Shown here in pieces: positions 37,716-45,922 of a stretch of 64,000 bases of DNA. Location: contig NZ_BNBM01000017.1 in the NCBI RefSeq assembly GCF_014655715.1, positions 124,001-188,000 of the forward strand. Reading direction: 5' to 3'. Below the pieces are notes generated by a model, which was not told the origin of the DNA, did no database searches, and was given only the letters and a program-made list of their open reading frames with translations. Positions within the stretch are counted from its first letter, which is position 1; each line of letters begins with the position of its first letter. The position numbers and the translations under genes are program-made. The DNA is from Streptomyces lanatus. Its GTDB lineage: Bacteria > Actinomycetota > Actinomycetes > Streptomycetales > Streptomycetaceae.

Positions 37716-37753
37716 GAAACGACCGTTGTCAGGCAGAGAAACGATCATTGACA
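37716..37753. promoter_or_regulatory. Paired operator-like sites before the XRE operon
   Basis: GAAACGACCGTTGTCA (37716-37731) and GAAACGATCATTGACA (37738-37753) are direct repeats 22 bp apart, two helical turns. Each has a palindromic AACG..CGTT-type core, a good fit to dimeric XRE binding. The rest of the gene-free stretch 37647-38028 shows nothing else clear. Confidence 0.65.
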
Positions 37754-38028
37754 TCCGCTGTGTCCCCATTGCAAGATCCCGGCAGTGGAACCGGCTCGTC
37801 CACAACCAGTACGTGACCGCTGGCGGGCGGGGCGAAGGTCCCTCGCGGAGGGCGGCGCCTCGCCCATGGCGTGCGTCGCGCGTCGAACGAGCCAAGGTCG
37901 CAGAATTCGAACTAATATTCGCACTATGTAGCAGGCGAGACAGACGGGGATCGTGACGATCTCGGACAACGGGACACCCCCCACGTGCCCACCTTGACCA
38001 TGGCGCCACTCGACGGGACGGACAGCTA

Positions 38029-38520
38029 GTGACGATCTCCCACGACTCATCTCCGCTTTCGACCCTTGGCATCCGGGTAGACGCCGCCAGACGAAGCGCC
38101 ATCCCATCGCATGGGCTGCCTGGCATAGAGAGCTCGATCGAGTTCCGCCTCGGCCCGGAACACGCCCCGGTCCAGAGCATGCGCCGCGCCCGCAGTTTCG
38201 TCGCGAAGGTGCTGCCGGCACTCCTTGCTGGCGCACTCAATGCCAAAGTCGTCGAGGACGCGACGCTCGCCGTCCTGACTGAACTCGTCGACGTCACCGC
38301 TCGGCATCGCGTCAGCGTCGACCTGAGTGGCCGGGTCTCGTGCGACGGTGATCATGTCCTGATCACGGTTGGTGAGATGGGCAGGCCGTTGCCAGCGCCC
38401 GAGGAGGAACCGGGCCTGTTCCTCGTCTACCGCCTGGTCGACGACATCGGCCAGCATCGCGGCGACGGCGACGGATACGCGACTTGGGCGTCCATTCCGG
38501 TCCGGCTGAAGGCTCAATAG
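38029..38520 (+). CDS. ATP-binding (GHKL/RsbW-like) protein
   Basis: A 163-residue protein with a partial histidine-kinase-like ATPase plan. An N-box-like helix (VEDATLAVLTELVDVTARHR, where the usual Asn is replaced) is followed by strands (VSVDLSGRVSCDGDHVLITV) and a short G-box-like GLFLVYRLVDDIGQHRGDGD. Streptomyces has many such anti-sigma/ATP-binding proteins. Key ATP-binding residues look weak, so activity is uncertain. It diverges from the XRE operon across 380 bases. Confidence 0.65.
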   Translation: MTISHDSSPLSTLGIRVDAARRSAIPSHGLPGIESSIEFRLGPEHAPVQSMRRARSFVAKVLPALLAGALNAKVVEDATLAVLTELVDVTARHRVSVDLSGRVSCDGDHVLITVGEMGRPLPAPEEEPGLFLVYRLVDDIGQHRGDGDGYATWASIPVRLKAQ

Positions 38521-39050
38521 GACCAAGGCGCCTCCGCTCGCCGTCCACTTGCCTTCTGGGAGTGGGTCCCCTCTACCCTGCCCAGGTAGTTGCGGGCATG
38601 GAAAGCGGAGCCGAGTCTTGCCGTCCGGCGTTCCCCCCGGAATGAAGTCGCCGACTGCCATTGGGGCGTGAGCCGATTTCGGCAGTTGCTCATTGGGGGA
38701 ATTGCAATCTGGTGGAGCTTGGAAAGCTGGGTTCTGGAGGCGTGGTGCCCGGAATTCCCCAACTAGTGCACCGATTACCCCAAGTGTGTGACGCGCATCA
38801 CAGGTGGAGTCCACATGTTGGACGCTCTCGAGTCCGGTCGACGCGCCTGCAAGGCTGATCGCGTTCCTCGTTCCCTGCTCCTGGACGCATGACGGACTCA
38901 AGTCCTGTCGATGCCGTGCCCGAGATGCTCGTGGAGCAACTGGCGAAAGGCATGGCCGGAAGCGTCAGCTCCTGCGGCACCCTGCTCTTCGCGGTCCCCG
39001 AACCGCCAACGTGGCTGTGACCGTACGCGTTTGACGCCGGCGCCCGGCGC
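38521..39050. other. Long gene-poor stretch
   Basis: No convincing gene in about 530 bases. The only candidate is a 43-residue plus-strand frame at 38889-39020 (SSPVDAVPEMLVEQLAKGMA...PEPPTWL), with modest coding bias and no ribosome site. It may be a gene remnant. Runs such as CCCCCCGGAA near 38631-38641 are unremarkable. Confidence 0.35.
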
Positions 39051-39545
39051 CTAGACCTGCTGTCGTGCGAGGTCGCCGAACAACACCATGTGCTCTTGCA
39101 GGTGCGTATGGCTTGTTGCGGCACTGTGCCACTCCACGTCAGGGATGGGCGTTCCAGCGGGTCGCTTCCACCATGTCTCGATCGTCCGTCGAAGCGTGGC
39201 TATCTCGATCAGGATGTCCACGGCCACATTGGCGATGTCATCGGTACCCGTCAACTGCACGTCGATCACGGCCCGCCTCAGGGTGCGCTCCACGACCTCA
39301 ATCTCTTGGAGGGAGTCTCGCGTTCCCGGCGGCTCGGCGAGCGATTGAGCATCGTAGGAGTCCGGGATCATCGCGTTGAACCTGTCCGACAAGCCGTCCG
39401 CGTCAAGCAGGAAGGCCCGGTAAACCTCCCGCCGCGTCTGCCGCCTGTACAGCGTGATTGATGAGTGGGCGGTCAGGTACGCGCCCCCAGATGTCGCCAC
39501 AGCGCCTGCCAGGGCGCCCAGCACGGCCGCCAAGCCTTGATCCAC
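39051..39545 (-). CDS. Unknown membrane-anchored protein
   Basis: A 164-residue protein. Residues 5-28 form one membrane helix (LAAVLGALAGAVATSGGAYL), followed by a helical body (REVYRAFLLDADGLSDRFNA; DILIEIATLRRTIETWWKRP). It is similar in plan to the element gene at 6789-7319, but I see no sequence identity that proves relatedness. GTG 39545. Function unknown. Confidence 0.68.
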   Translation of the reverse strand: MDQGLAAVLGALAGAVATSGGAYLTAHSSITLYRRQTRREVYRAFLLDADGLSDRFNAMIPDSYDAQSLAEPPGTRDSLQEIEVVERTLRRAVIDVQLTGTDDIANVAVDILIEIATLRRTIETWWKRPAGTPIPDVEWHSAATSHTHLQEHMVLFGDLARQQV

Positions 39546-39896
39546 TACGCCCCCGCCCAGTCAACGAACGCTGATCACGATATGCGGCGGGGCGCCAAGC
39601 CACGCGGCGGGCTCAGGTTCTCGAACCGCGAGCCTCGGAGCCGCGGTCATCGTCGACGGCGGAGCAGTGATCCAGCACCCAGGCTGTACCGTGGCCGAAG
39701 GCGCCAAGATGTTCTGACGGAGCCATGGGGCCCCAGGGGCGGCAATGGCGCGGCGAATGCTGGAGGACGGATACTTTAAGTAGCCGTCAAGGTAGCCACA
39801 AACAGGGCCGCCCGTCGTGTTTACGCAGGTGATAGCGCTGCGGCGACCATCCCCGGCGTACAGCCCGACTCGTCTGCCGCTCATGCGGGCCGTCGA
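39546..39896. other. Gene-free stretch, possible gene remnant
   Basis: No intact gene. A plus-strand segment at about 39610-39718 has good codon bias (TASLGAAVIVDGGAVIQHPG... to a TGA at 39716) but no start, so it may be a decayed fragment of an unknown gene. The rest contains nothing recognised. Confidence 0.3.
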
Positions 39897-41015
39897 TCAG
39901 GCCGCGATGAGTTCCTGCTCGCGGTCAGGCGTCCTGACCTTGGGCTTCTTGTTCGGCAGTGAGAGTCGGAAGACCTTGTGCCACGCGGAGAACACCTGCT
40001 TGGGGAGCGGGCCGGTGACGTACTCCAGCTCGTACTTCTCGAACAGTGCGCGCACCTTCACCGCGACCTCGGCGTAGCGGTTGCTCGGCAGGTCCGGGAA
40101 CAGGTGGTGTTCGATCTGGTGCGACAGGTTGCCGGTCATGAAGTGCATGGCCTTGCTGCCGCTGATGTTCGCCGAGCCCATCATCTGGCGCAGGTACCAC
40201 TGGCCGCGCGTCTCGCCCTTGATCGACCGGCGCTCGAAGACCTGTACGCCCTCGGGGAAGTGCCCGCACATGATCACCGAGTGGGACCAGAGGTTGCGGA
40301 CCAGGTTCGCGGTGAACGTGGCGGCGAGCGTGGTGAGGAAGGAGGGGCCCGACAGCAGCGGGTGGATCACGTAGTCCTTGAGCACCTGCTTGCGGATCTT
40401 GCGGCCCACGGCCTTGGCACGTGCGCGGAACTCCGGGTTCTTGCGGCGGCGCTTGTGCAGGTTCTTGCCGAGCTCCAGGTCGTATGCCGCGATGCCGTAC
40501 TCGAAGAAGCAGGCGTTGATGAAGTTCCACAGCGGCTGGCCGAGGTGGAACGGGTGCCACTTCTGGTCCTCGTCGACGCGCATGATGCCGTAGCCGAGGT
40601 CGTTGTCCTTGCCGATCACGTTGGTGTACGTGTGGTGCAGCTCGTTGTGCGAGTGCCTCCACTGGTCGGACGGCGAGACGTGATCCCACTCCCAGGTGGT
40701 GGAGTGGATCTTCGGGTCCCGCATCCAGTCCCACTGGCCGTGCAGGACGTTGTGACCGATCTCCATGTTGTCCATGATCTTCGCCACGGACAGTCCGGCG
40801 GTGCCGATCACCCACGCGGGCGGGAAGAACGAGAACAGCAGCACACCCCTGCTGACCAGCTCCAGCTTGCGCTGCGCCGAGATGACCTTGCGGATGTACG
40901 CGGCGTCCTTCTCGCCACGGCTGGCGATCACCTCGTCGCGGATCGCGTCCAGCTCGCGGCCGAGCTCCTCGATCTGCTCCGCGGTCAGGTGGGCGGTGGG
41001 GTCGATGGCGGTCAA
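39897..41015 (-). CDS. Acyl-CoA/fatty acid desaturase (DesA3-like)
   Basis: A 372-residue membrane di-iron desaturase that introduces a double bond into a fatty acyl chain. The three histidine boxes are HNVLHGQW (first), HSHNELHH (second) and QIEHHLFPDLP (third). Hydrophobic stretches include GVLLFSFFPPAWVIGTAGLS and LLSGPSFLTTLAATFTANLV. The start is TTG 41015, with TAGGAG just upstream; no ATG fits. It forms an operon with the reductase gene seven bases upstream. This pairing is the one known for mycobacterial DesA3 (Rv3229c) and its electron donor Rv3230c. Localisation: cytoplasmic membrane. Confidence 0.9.
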   Translation of the reverse strand: MTAIDPTAHLTAEQIEELGRELDAIRDEVIASRGEKDAAYIRKVISAQRKLELVSRGVLLFSFFPPAWVIGTAGLSVAKIMDNMEIGHNVLHGQWDWMRDPKIHSTTWEWDHVSPSDQWRHSHNELHHTYTNVIGKDNDLGYGIMRVDEDQKWHPFHLGQPLWNFINACFFEYGIAAYDLELGKNLHKRRRKNPEFRARAKAVGRKIRKQVLKDYVIHPLLSGPSFLTTLAATFTANLVRNLWSHSVIMCGHFPEGVQVFERRSIKGETRGQWYLRQMMGSANISGSKAMHFMTGNLSHQIEHHLFPDLPSNRYAEVAVKVRALFEKYELEYVTGPLPKQVFSAWHKVFRLSLPNKKPKVRTPDREQELIAA

Positions 41016-41022
41016 GGTGCTC

Positions 41023-42078
41023 CTACCGTTCGATGTCGCAGGGGCCCGCGGCGGCGGACACGCAGGTCTGGATGAGGACGCCCGGTTCGGCCTCGGTGAT
41101 CTCGCCGGTGCGCAGGTCGCGGACGGCGCCCGCCTTGAGCGGCGTGACGCAGCCGAAGCAGATGCCCATGCGGCACCCGGAGGGCATGAGCACGCCGGCC
41201 TCTTCGCCGACGTCCAGCAACGGCGTGGCGCCGTCCGCGTCGACGGTCCTGCCGGTGGTGCTGAACGTGACCTCGCCGCCGTCACCGGCGACGACGATGC
41301 CGGGGCGGAAGCGTTCGGTGTGCAGGCGCTCCGGGACGCCGTGCTCGCTCCAGTGTTTTTCGGCGGCGTCGAGCAGGCCCGCGGGCCCGCAGGCCCAGGT
41401 CTCGCGCTCGGCCCAGTCGGGCACGAGTTCGTCGAGACGGGCGATGTCGAGCATGCCGTCGGTGTCGGTGTGCACCTCGGTGAGCTGCAGTTTTCTGTCC
41501 GCGACCATCTCATGCAGTTCGTTGCGGAAGATCACGTCCTGCGGCTGTGGCGCGCAGTGGACCATGACGACGTCGTCGAACTCGGTGTCGCGCAGCATGC
41601 CCATCACGGGCGTGATGCCGCTGCCGGCCGTCAGGTAGAGCACCTTGGCGGGCTTGGCCCGCGGCAGCACGAAGTCACCGGTCGCCTGGTCGAGCTGGAT
41701 CAGCGTGCCCGGTTTCGCTCTGCGGACCAGGTGGTTGCTGACCTTGCCGTCCGGGATCGCCTTCACGGTGATCGTGACGCGGCCGTCCTCGCGGTTCGCC
41801 GGTGAGGTGACCGAGTAGGCACGCCACAGGCGCACCCCGTCGACGTCGACCCCGATCCGCACGTACTGACCGGCCGTGTGGCCGCGCCAGCCCCGTCCCG
41901 GCCTGATCACGATGGTCGCGGCGTCAGCCGTCTCGGGGTGTACGGCCTCGATGCGCCCTCGCAGGTCAGCGCCCGCACGCAGCGGGCTGACCAGGTCGAG
42001 GTAGTCCGACGGCAGCAGAGGCGTCGTGACCATCTCCAGCAGTTTCCACGCCCTGCTGCGGAGGGCTGTACTCGTCAT
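41023..42078 (-). CDS. Ferredoxin reductase electron donor for the desaturase
   Basis: A 351-residue flavo-iron-sulfur protein. The FAD-binding motif is LWRAYSVTSP (RxYS). The NAD-binding part holds LYLTAGSGITPVMGML and ETWACGPAGLLDAAE. The C-terminal plant-type ferredoxin has SGCRMGICFGCVTPL plus a later Cys (TCVSAAAG), enough for one 2Fe-2S cluster. It passes electrons from NAD(P)H to the desaturase encoded downstream. ATG 42078. Divergent from the PucR-type regulator, with operator-like repeats between. Confidence 0.9.
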   Translation of the reverse strand: MTSTALRSRAWKLLEMVTTPLLPSDYLDLVSPLRAGADLRGRIEAVHPETADAATIVIRPGRGWRGHTAGQYVRIGVDVDGVRLWRAYSVTSPANREDGRVTITVKAIPDGKVSNHLVRRAKPGTLIQLDQATGDFVLPRAKPAKVLYLTAGSGITPVMGMLRDTEFDDVVMVHCAPQPQDVIFRNELHEMVADRKLQLTEVHTDTDGMLDIARLDELVPDWAERETWACGPAGLLDAAEKHWSEHGVPERLHTERFRPGIVVAGDGGEVTFSTTGRTVDADGATPLLDVGEEAGVLMPSGCRMGICFGCVTPLKAGAVRDLRTGEITEAEPGVLIQTCVSAAAGPCDIER

Positions 42079-42100
42079 GACCCCAGCTTGCTGTGCCTCA

Positions 42101-42130
42101 GGGCGTAAAGTCCTGACCGTAGGACGTAAA
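42101..42130. promoter_or_regulatory. Two direct repeats in the des/PucR divergent region
   Basis: GGGCGTAAA (42101-42109) and GGACGTAAA (42122-42130) are spaced 21 bp start to start, on one face of the helix. They lie between the two divergent starts and are candidate binding sites for the PucR-type regulator. Confidence 0.55.
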
Positions 42131-42165
42131 TCTGGTCGACTGAATTGTTCGCAGGGAACAAAAAC

Positions 42166-43305
42166 GTGAGTCATGTGATCCGGAGGGCCAGCGAACTGGC
42201 CTTGGATGAGACGACGGTCACCGTACTTCGGGCCGCGCTGAAGACCACCGCCGACGAGATCGTCCAGGCGATCATCGACGAGGTCCCTTCCTACGCGGGT
42301 GCCCTTTCGGGCCGCATGGGCGGCACGATCCGCCGAGCCGTCCGCACCGCCCTGGGGCACTACCTGGACCTCGCGAGCGGGAACGCCACCGGCGGCGACG
42401 GCGGTGACGCGGCCTACGAGCTGGGCCGCGGCGAGGTGCGCGACGGCCGTTCGATGGACGCCCTGCTCAGCGCCTACCGCGTCGGCGCCCGCGTGGCCTG
42501 GCGATGCCTGGCGGCGGGTGCCGTGCCCGCGGGTCTGCCCGCCGCGGAGGTCGCCAAGTTCGCCGAGCTGACCTTCGCCTACATCGACGAGCTCTCCGCC
42601 GCGAGCGCCGCGGGCCACGCCGACGAACTGGCCGCCCGGGGCCGGGCCCACGAGCGCCACCTGGAACACCTGGCCCGCGACCTCCTCGCCGGCGCGAGCC
42701 CGGACGTGCTGCTGGCCTCCGCTCAACGGGCCGGATGGCAGCATCCGGTTTCGCTGACCGCGGTCCTGCTGCCCGCCGCCCAGGCCCGGCCCGCCTACCG
42801 CGCCCTCGACCCGAGCACCCTCGTCCTCGACGATCTGCCGGACGCCACCGGTGTGCTGCTCGTCCCCGATGCCGATCGATCACATCTCTCGCGGCAGCTG
42901 ACCGACCGCACCGCCGTGGTCGGCCCGGCCCGGCCATGGACGCGGGCGTCCGCCTCGTACGCACGAGCCGTACGGGCGCGCTCCCTCTCCTCCGATATCC
43001 GCGACACCGAGGACCACCTGCCCGAGCTGGTGCTGAGCGCCGACGTGGACGCTTTCGCAGACCTGCGTGCCCGAGCCCTCGCACCCTTGCGGACCCTGCC
43101 TGTCGCGACCGCGCGGCGGCTGGAGGAGACGTTGCGGGCGTGGCTGCTGCACCAGGGCAGGCGGGATGAGGTGGCGGCGGCGCTGTTCGTGCATCCCCAG
43201 ACGGTCCGGTACCGGATGTCGCAGCTGCGGGAGCTGTTTCCGGACCTCGCATCGCCAGACCGGGTCCTTGAACTGACGCTGGCGGTGGGTCTTCGGGTCG
43301 GCTGA
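42166..43305 (+). CDS. PucR/CdaR-type transcriptional regulator
   Basis: A 379-residue regulator. A helical N-terminal sensing part carries DEIVQAIIDEVPSYA and RSMDALLSAYRVGARVAWRC. A C-terminal PucR-type helix-turn-helix follows: RLEETLRAWLLHQGRRDEVA, AALFVHPQTVRYRMSQLREL. GTG 42166 was chosen because AGGGAA lies eight bases upstream; a TTG 21 bases earlier lacks one. Being divergent from the desaturase-reductase operon, it most likely controls that operon, perhaps sensing a fatty acid or acyl-CoA (inference). Confidence 0.85.
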   Translation: MSHVIRRASELALDETTVTVLRAALKTTADEIVQAIIDEVPSYAGALSGRMGGTIRRAVRTALGHYLDLASGNATGGDGGDAAYELGRGEVRDGRSMDALLSAYRVGARVAWRCLAAGAVPAGLPAAEVAKFAELTFAYIDELSAASAAGHADELAARGRAHERHLEHLARDLLAGASPDVLLASAQRAGWQHPVSLTAVLLPAAQARPAYRALDPSTLVLDDLPDATGVLLVPDADRSHLSRQLTDRTAVVGPARPWTRASASYARAVRARSLSSDIRDTEDHLPELVLSADVDAFADLRARALAPLRTLPVATARRLEETLRAWLLHQGRRDEVAAALFVHPQTVRYRMSQLRELFPDLASPDRVLELTLAVGLRVG

Positions 43306-43491
43306 CGCGTGCTTCGGCTGTCCATGACCGCGTCCGCGAGCGGTCCAGGGGCGAGGGCCGGGCCGCTCGCGTCGGGGACCACCGTGGTTCCGCGAGGGCC
43401 TTGTGCCTCCCCTCCGCCAGGTCAACCGTGATGTCGGCACGGCTCAGCGCCGATTACCGATGAGGCTCTCGCCTTCGGCAGGATGGTGACC

Positions 43492-44025
43492 ATGAGCGAG
43501 ATCCGCACCCCCCGCCTCCTCCTTCGCCGTTGGCATGACGACGACCTCGTGCCCATGGCGGAGATCAATACGGACCCGCAGGTCATGCGCTGGATCGACG
43601 ACGGCGCGGTGCGTGATCTGGACCACACGGCCGAGGACATCGAGCGTTGGGAGGAGGAGTGGGACGAGGAGGGCTTCGGCCTCTTCGCGGTCGAGCTGCT
43701 GGCCTCCGGTGAACTGGCCGGCTTCACGGGGCTGTCCGTGCCTGAGTTCCTACCGGAAGTACTGCCCGCCGTGGCGATCAGCTGGCGGCTCGGCTCACAG
43801 TTCTGGGGCCAGGGATACGCGTCCGAAGCAGCCCAGGCCACGCTGGAATTCGCGCTCCAGGACCGCGGCCTCGACCGCGTCATCAGCATCAACCAGATCG
43901 GTGACGACGCCTCCGAGAACATCAGCCGCAAGCTCGGCATGGTGCCGGAACAGGTGACGGCACATCCGGTGTACGGCTATCCGCTGCGCGTCCACGCCAT
44001 CGATCTCACCGAGTTCGAGGCATGA
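43492..44025 (+). CDS. GNAT-family N-acetyltransferase
   Basis: A 177-residue protein of the RimJ/RimL-like GNAT type. It has RTPRLLLRRWHDDDLVPMAE, LAGFTGLSVPEF, AISWRLGSQFWGQGYASEAA (acetyl-CoA-binding R/Q-x-x-G-x-G/A equivalent) and a SENISRKLGMVPE end block. It transfers an acetyl group from acetyl-CoA to an amine, possibly a ribosomal protein or antibiotic; the substrate is unknown. ATG 43492 has GGCAGGA upstream; an ATG nine bases earlier is possible. Confidence 0.85.
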   Translation: MSEIRTPRLLLRRWHDDDLVPMAEINTDPQVMRWIDDGAVRDLDHTAEDIERWEEEWDEEGFGLFAVELLASGELAGFTGLSVPEFLPEVLPAVAISWRLGSQFWGQGYASEAAQATLEFALQDRGLDRVISINQIGDDASENISRKLGMVPEQVTAHPVYGYPLRVHAIDLTEFEA

Positions 44026-44115
44026 CCTGGCTGAGCCTTGGAAGCGGCTGCGTCACCTCCGGGCGAAAGTCGGTTCGGCCCAGCCGGATCAATGCCGTAC
44101 AGTTCACCGTACCGA

Positions 44116-44189
44116 CGCGGGGTGGAGCAGCTCGGTAGCTCGCTGGGCTCATAACCCAGAGGTCGCAGGTTCAAATCCTGTCCCCGCTA
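44116..44189 (+). tRNA. Initiator tRNA-fMet (CAT)
   Basis: A full cloverleaf of 74 bases. Acceptor CGCGGGG pairs with CCCCGC, with an unpaired C1-U72 end, a hallmark of initiator tRNA. The anticodon arm is TGGG-CTCATAA-CCCA with the three G-C pairs specific to initiators. The T-arm is CAGGTTCAAATCCTG. The CCA end is not encoded. TACAGT at 44097-44102 fits a -10 element. Confidence 0.95.
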
Positions 44190-44197
44190 CTCACACG

Positions 44198-44225
44198 TGA
44201 AGGCCCGGTACACACCGGGCCTTCA
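44198..44225 (+). terminator. Terminator of the tRNA gene
   Basis: A 12-bp perfect stem (TGAAGGCCCGGT / ACCGGGCCTTCA) with a 4-base loop, 8 bases after the tRNA. Confidence 0.85.
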
Positions 44226-44684
44226 CTGCGTCTACGTCCGGCCGGGACCGGCTGCGACGCGGAACTGGACGCCGTGGCGTCCGGCGGCTCACCACCTCCA
44301 GTTCGAGGCGAGGACGCTGCTACAAGTGCGGCGCAGCGGTGTCTTCCTCGTGGCGCCGCGGTCGGCGTGGCGGGAGCCGGATCATGAAGCGGTCGGCGAT
44401 CGATGCCATGAGCTCACCGGTCGTCGGCTGAGCCGGCAGGCGTGGGCGCCGGCTCCGAAGCTGCACGAGGCTCGGAAGTGCCGGCTGGCGGCGTGCCGTT
44501 GGCCTACGCGAAGAAGACCTGCCGCAGCCGGGCTCACCCCGCCCGACGAGCTGGGTGAGGCGGAACGCGTTCCTGCCGACGACGTTCTCGACGCCGCCAC
44601 ACCGGATCGCCTTGGGCATCGCGGGCCGGATTCCTGAGGGCCCGAGGTGGACGTGGAAGGCCGCTCCGCCATCCAGATCCGGTT
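44226..44684. other. Gene-free stretch
   Basis: About 460 bases without a supported gene. Minus-strand fragments with moderate codon bias occur at 44320-44640 (for example NVVGRNAFRLTQLVGRGEPG) but lack a credible start and family. They may be remnants. Confidence 0.4.
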
Positions 44685-44714
44685 CTGACAGATGTGATAC
44701 GGACGATCTGTCAG
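44685..44714 (-). terminator. Terminator of the mce operon
   Basis: A perfect 9-bp inverted repeat (CTGACAGAT / ATCTGTCAG) with a 12-base loop lies just past the stop of the last mce-operon gene (44723). No strong T run. Confidence 0.6.
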
Positions 44715-44722
44715 TGACGGTC

Positions 44723-45421
44723 TCAGAGTGCGTCCACCGCGCTCACCTTCCAGCCCTCGTCCGTGCGCGTCATCGTCATCCGTACCCGATTCAGGTCCAG
44801 TCGGGAGCCGGAGACCTGTGTGCTCTCGGTGACCTGGTTGACGAAGAGCAGGACCACGACCTTGTCCGGGGTGGCTGACACGACGGAGGCCGGGGCGGCG
44901 ATCGTCGCCTTCACCACGCCGTGGTACTTCTTCGCCGTCGGGGCGACCACCGTCTTCGTGGTCTTGGTGTACTCGTCGCGGAAGGTGCCCGTCAGGTGGG
45001 TGCGGGCGCGGGTGAAGTCGCGGTCCAGGTGGTGGTAGTCGTACGACAGGACGGTCGGGGCCGCTTTGCGGGCAGCCGCGACTGCCTCGGCGCGGGCCGC
45101 CTCCGTACGACGGGCGTCCCGGTACTGCCAGCCCAGCACGGCCATCGCGACCAGGCCCGCCACCAGCAGGACGCCGAGCAGGGCCGTGGGCAGCCTTCGG
45201 TGGCGGGGTGTGCCGTGTTCCGTCGGTGTGTCGTCCTCCTCGAACGCCTCCGGCGATGGCTCCGGCGGGTCCTGCCAGCCGTTCTTCGGGGCGTCGATCA
45301 GGACCGTGCGTCCCGCGACGGTGGCTACCGGCTCCGCGTCGCGGTGGCCGCGTTCCGCGCGCTTGGCCGCCGCGCGGGCGGCTGCCGTCATCGTGCGCCG
45401 GGTGGCGGTCGTCTTCGGCAT
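44723..45421 (-). CDS. Mce-associated membrane protein (second)
   Basis: A 232-residue protein. The N-terminal 75 residues are charged and disordered (RAAAKRAERGHRDAEPVATV). One membrane helix follows (LPTALLGVLLVAGLVAMAVL), then an exported domain with DYHHLDRDFTRARTHLTGTF and VVSATPDKVVVLLFVNQVTE. This matches the Mce-associated proteins that follow mceF in actinobacteria and stabilise Mce complexes. ATG 45421 has GAGGAG seven bases before it. Last gene of the operon, 24 bases after the previous stop. Confidence 0.82.
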   Translation of the reverse strand: MPKTTATRRTMTAAARAAAKRAERGHRDAEPVATVAGRTVLIDAPKNGWQDPPEPSPEAFEEDDTPTEHGTPRHRRLPTALLGVLLVAGLVAMAVLGWQYRDARRTEAARAEAVAAARKAAPTVLSYDYHHLDRDFTRARTHLTGTFRDEYTKTTKTVVAPTAKKYHGVVKATIAAPASVVSATPDKVVVLLFVNQVTESTQVSGSRLDLNRVRMTMTRTDEGWKVSAVDAL

Positions 45422-45445
45422 GGTCGTACTCCTCAATCGTGCTTG

Positions 45446-45922
45446 TCAGCCGACGAACTCGACGTCCGACGTCAGCCAGCGGCCGTCCCTGTGGACCAGG
45501 TCCAGCTGGAGGCGGTATGTTCGCGCCTCGCCCTGCGGCACCGCCGTGTTGGTCACCTTGCTGTCGGCCACCACCAGGACACGGGCCGAGTTCGCGTCGG
45601 AGCGGACGATGCCCGCCTCCAGGACCTGGCCTTCGGAGACCGACTTGTTCTGGCGCACCAACTCCGTCAACTGCTCCGTCTGCGCCGTGAACTGCTTCTT
45701 GAAGTCGCCGGTCGCGCCCGACAGGACGTTCGCGCTGTCGCGGTCGTAGTGGCGGTAGTCCAGCGACGTGAAGTTCAGGGCTGACTGTCGGGCCGCGGCC
45801 AGGATGTCCTGGCGGTGCCGGTCCGCCTCGCACTGTTCCAGGAGGCCCAGGGTGAGCCAGATCGTCAGTGCCGTGGTGACGACGGTCGCCGTCGCCAACC
45901 CCACAGGCAGGGGCTTTCTCAT
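45446..45922 (-). CDS. Mce-associated membrane protein (first)
   Basis: A 158-residue protein with an N-terminal membrane helix (LATATVVTTALTIWLTLGLL) and an exported domain with LDYRHYDRDSANVLSGATGD and ARVLVVADSKVTNTAV. Both blocks correspond to the second Mce-associated gene. ATG 45922 overlaps the mceF stop (ATGA). Expected in the cell envelope beside the Mce hexamer. Confidence 0.82.
   Translation of the reverse strand: MRKPLPVGLATATVVTTALTIWLTLGLLEQCEADRHRQDILAAARQSALNFTSLDYRHYDRDSANVLSGATGDFKKQFTAQTEQLTELVRQNKSVSEGQVLEAGIVRSDANSARVLVVADSKVTNTAVPQGEARTYRLQLDLVHRDGRWLTSDVEFVG

Noticed and set aside
38514..38762. 82-residue minus-strand frame
   Set aside because: Poor codon bias, no ribosome site, no family.
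39561..39884. 107-residue minus-strand frame
   Set aside because: Low-complexity reading with no ribosome site; the opposite strand shows slightly better bias but no intact gene.
44116..44225. tRNA-fMet as integration site of the element
   Set aside because: The tRNA is intact and lies more than 10 kb from the apparent element boundary, with chromosomal genes between.
44320..44640. Minus-strand frame near the tRNA gene
   Set aside because: No start signal and no recognisable domain. Left as possible remnant in the gene-free entry.
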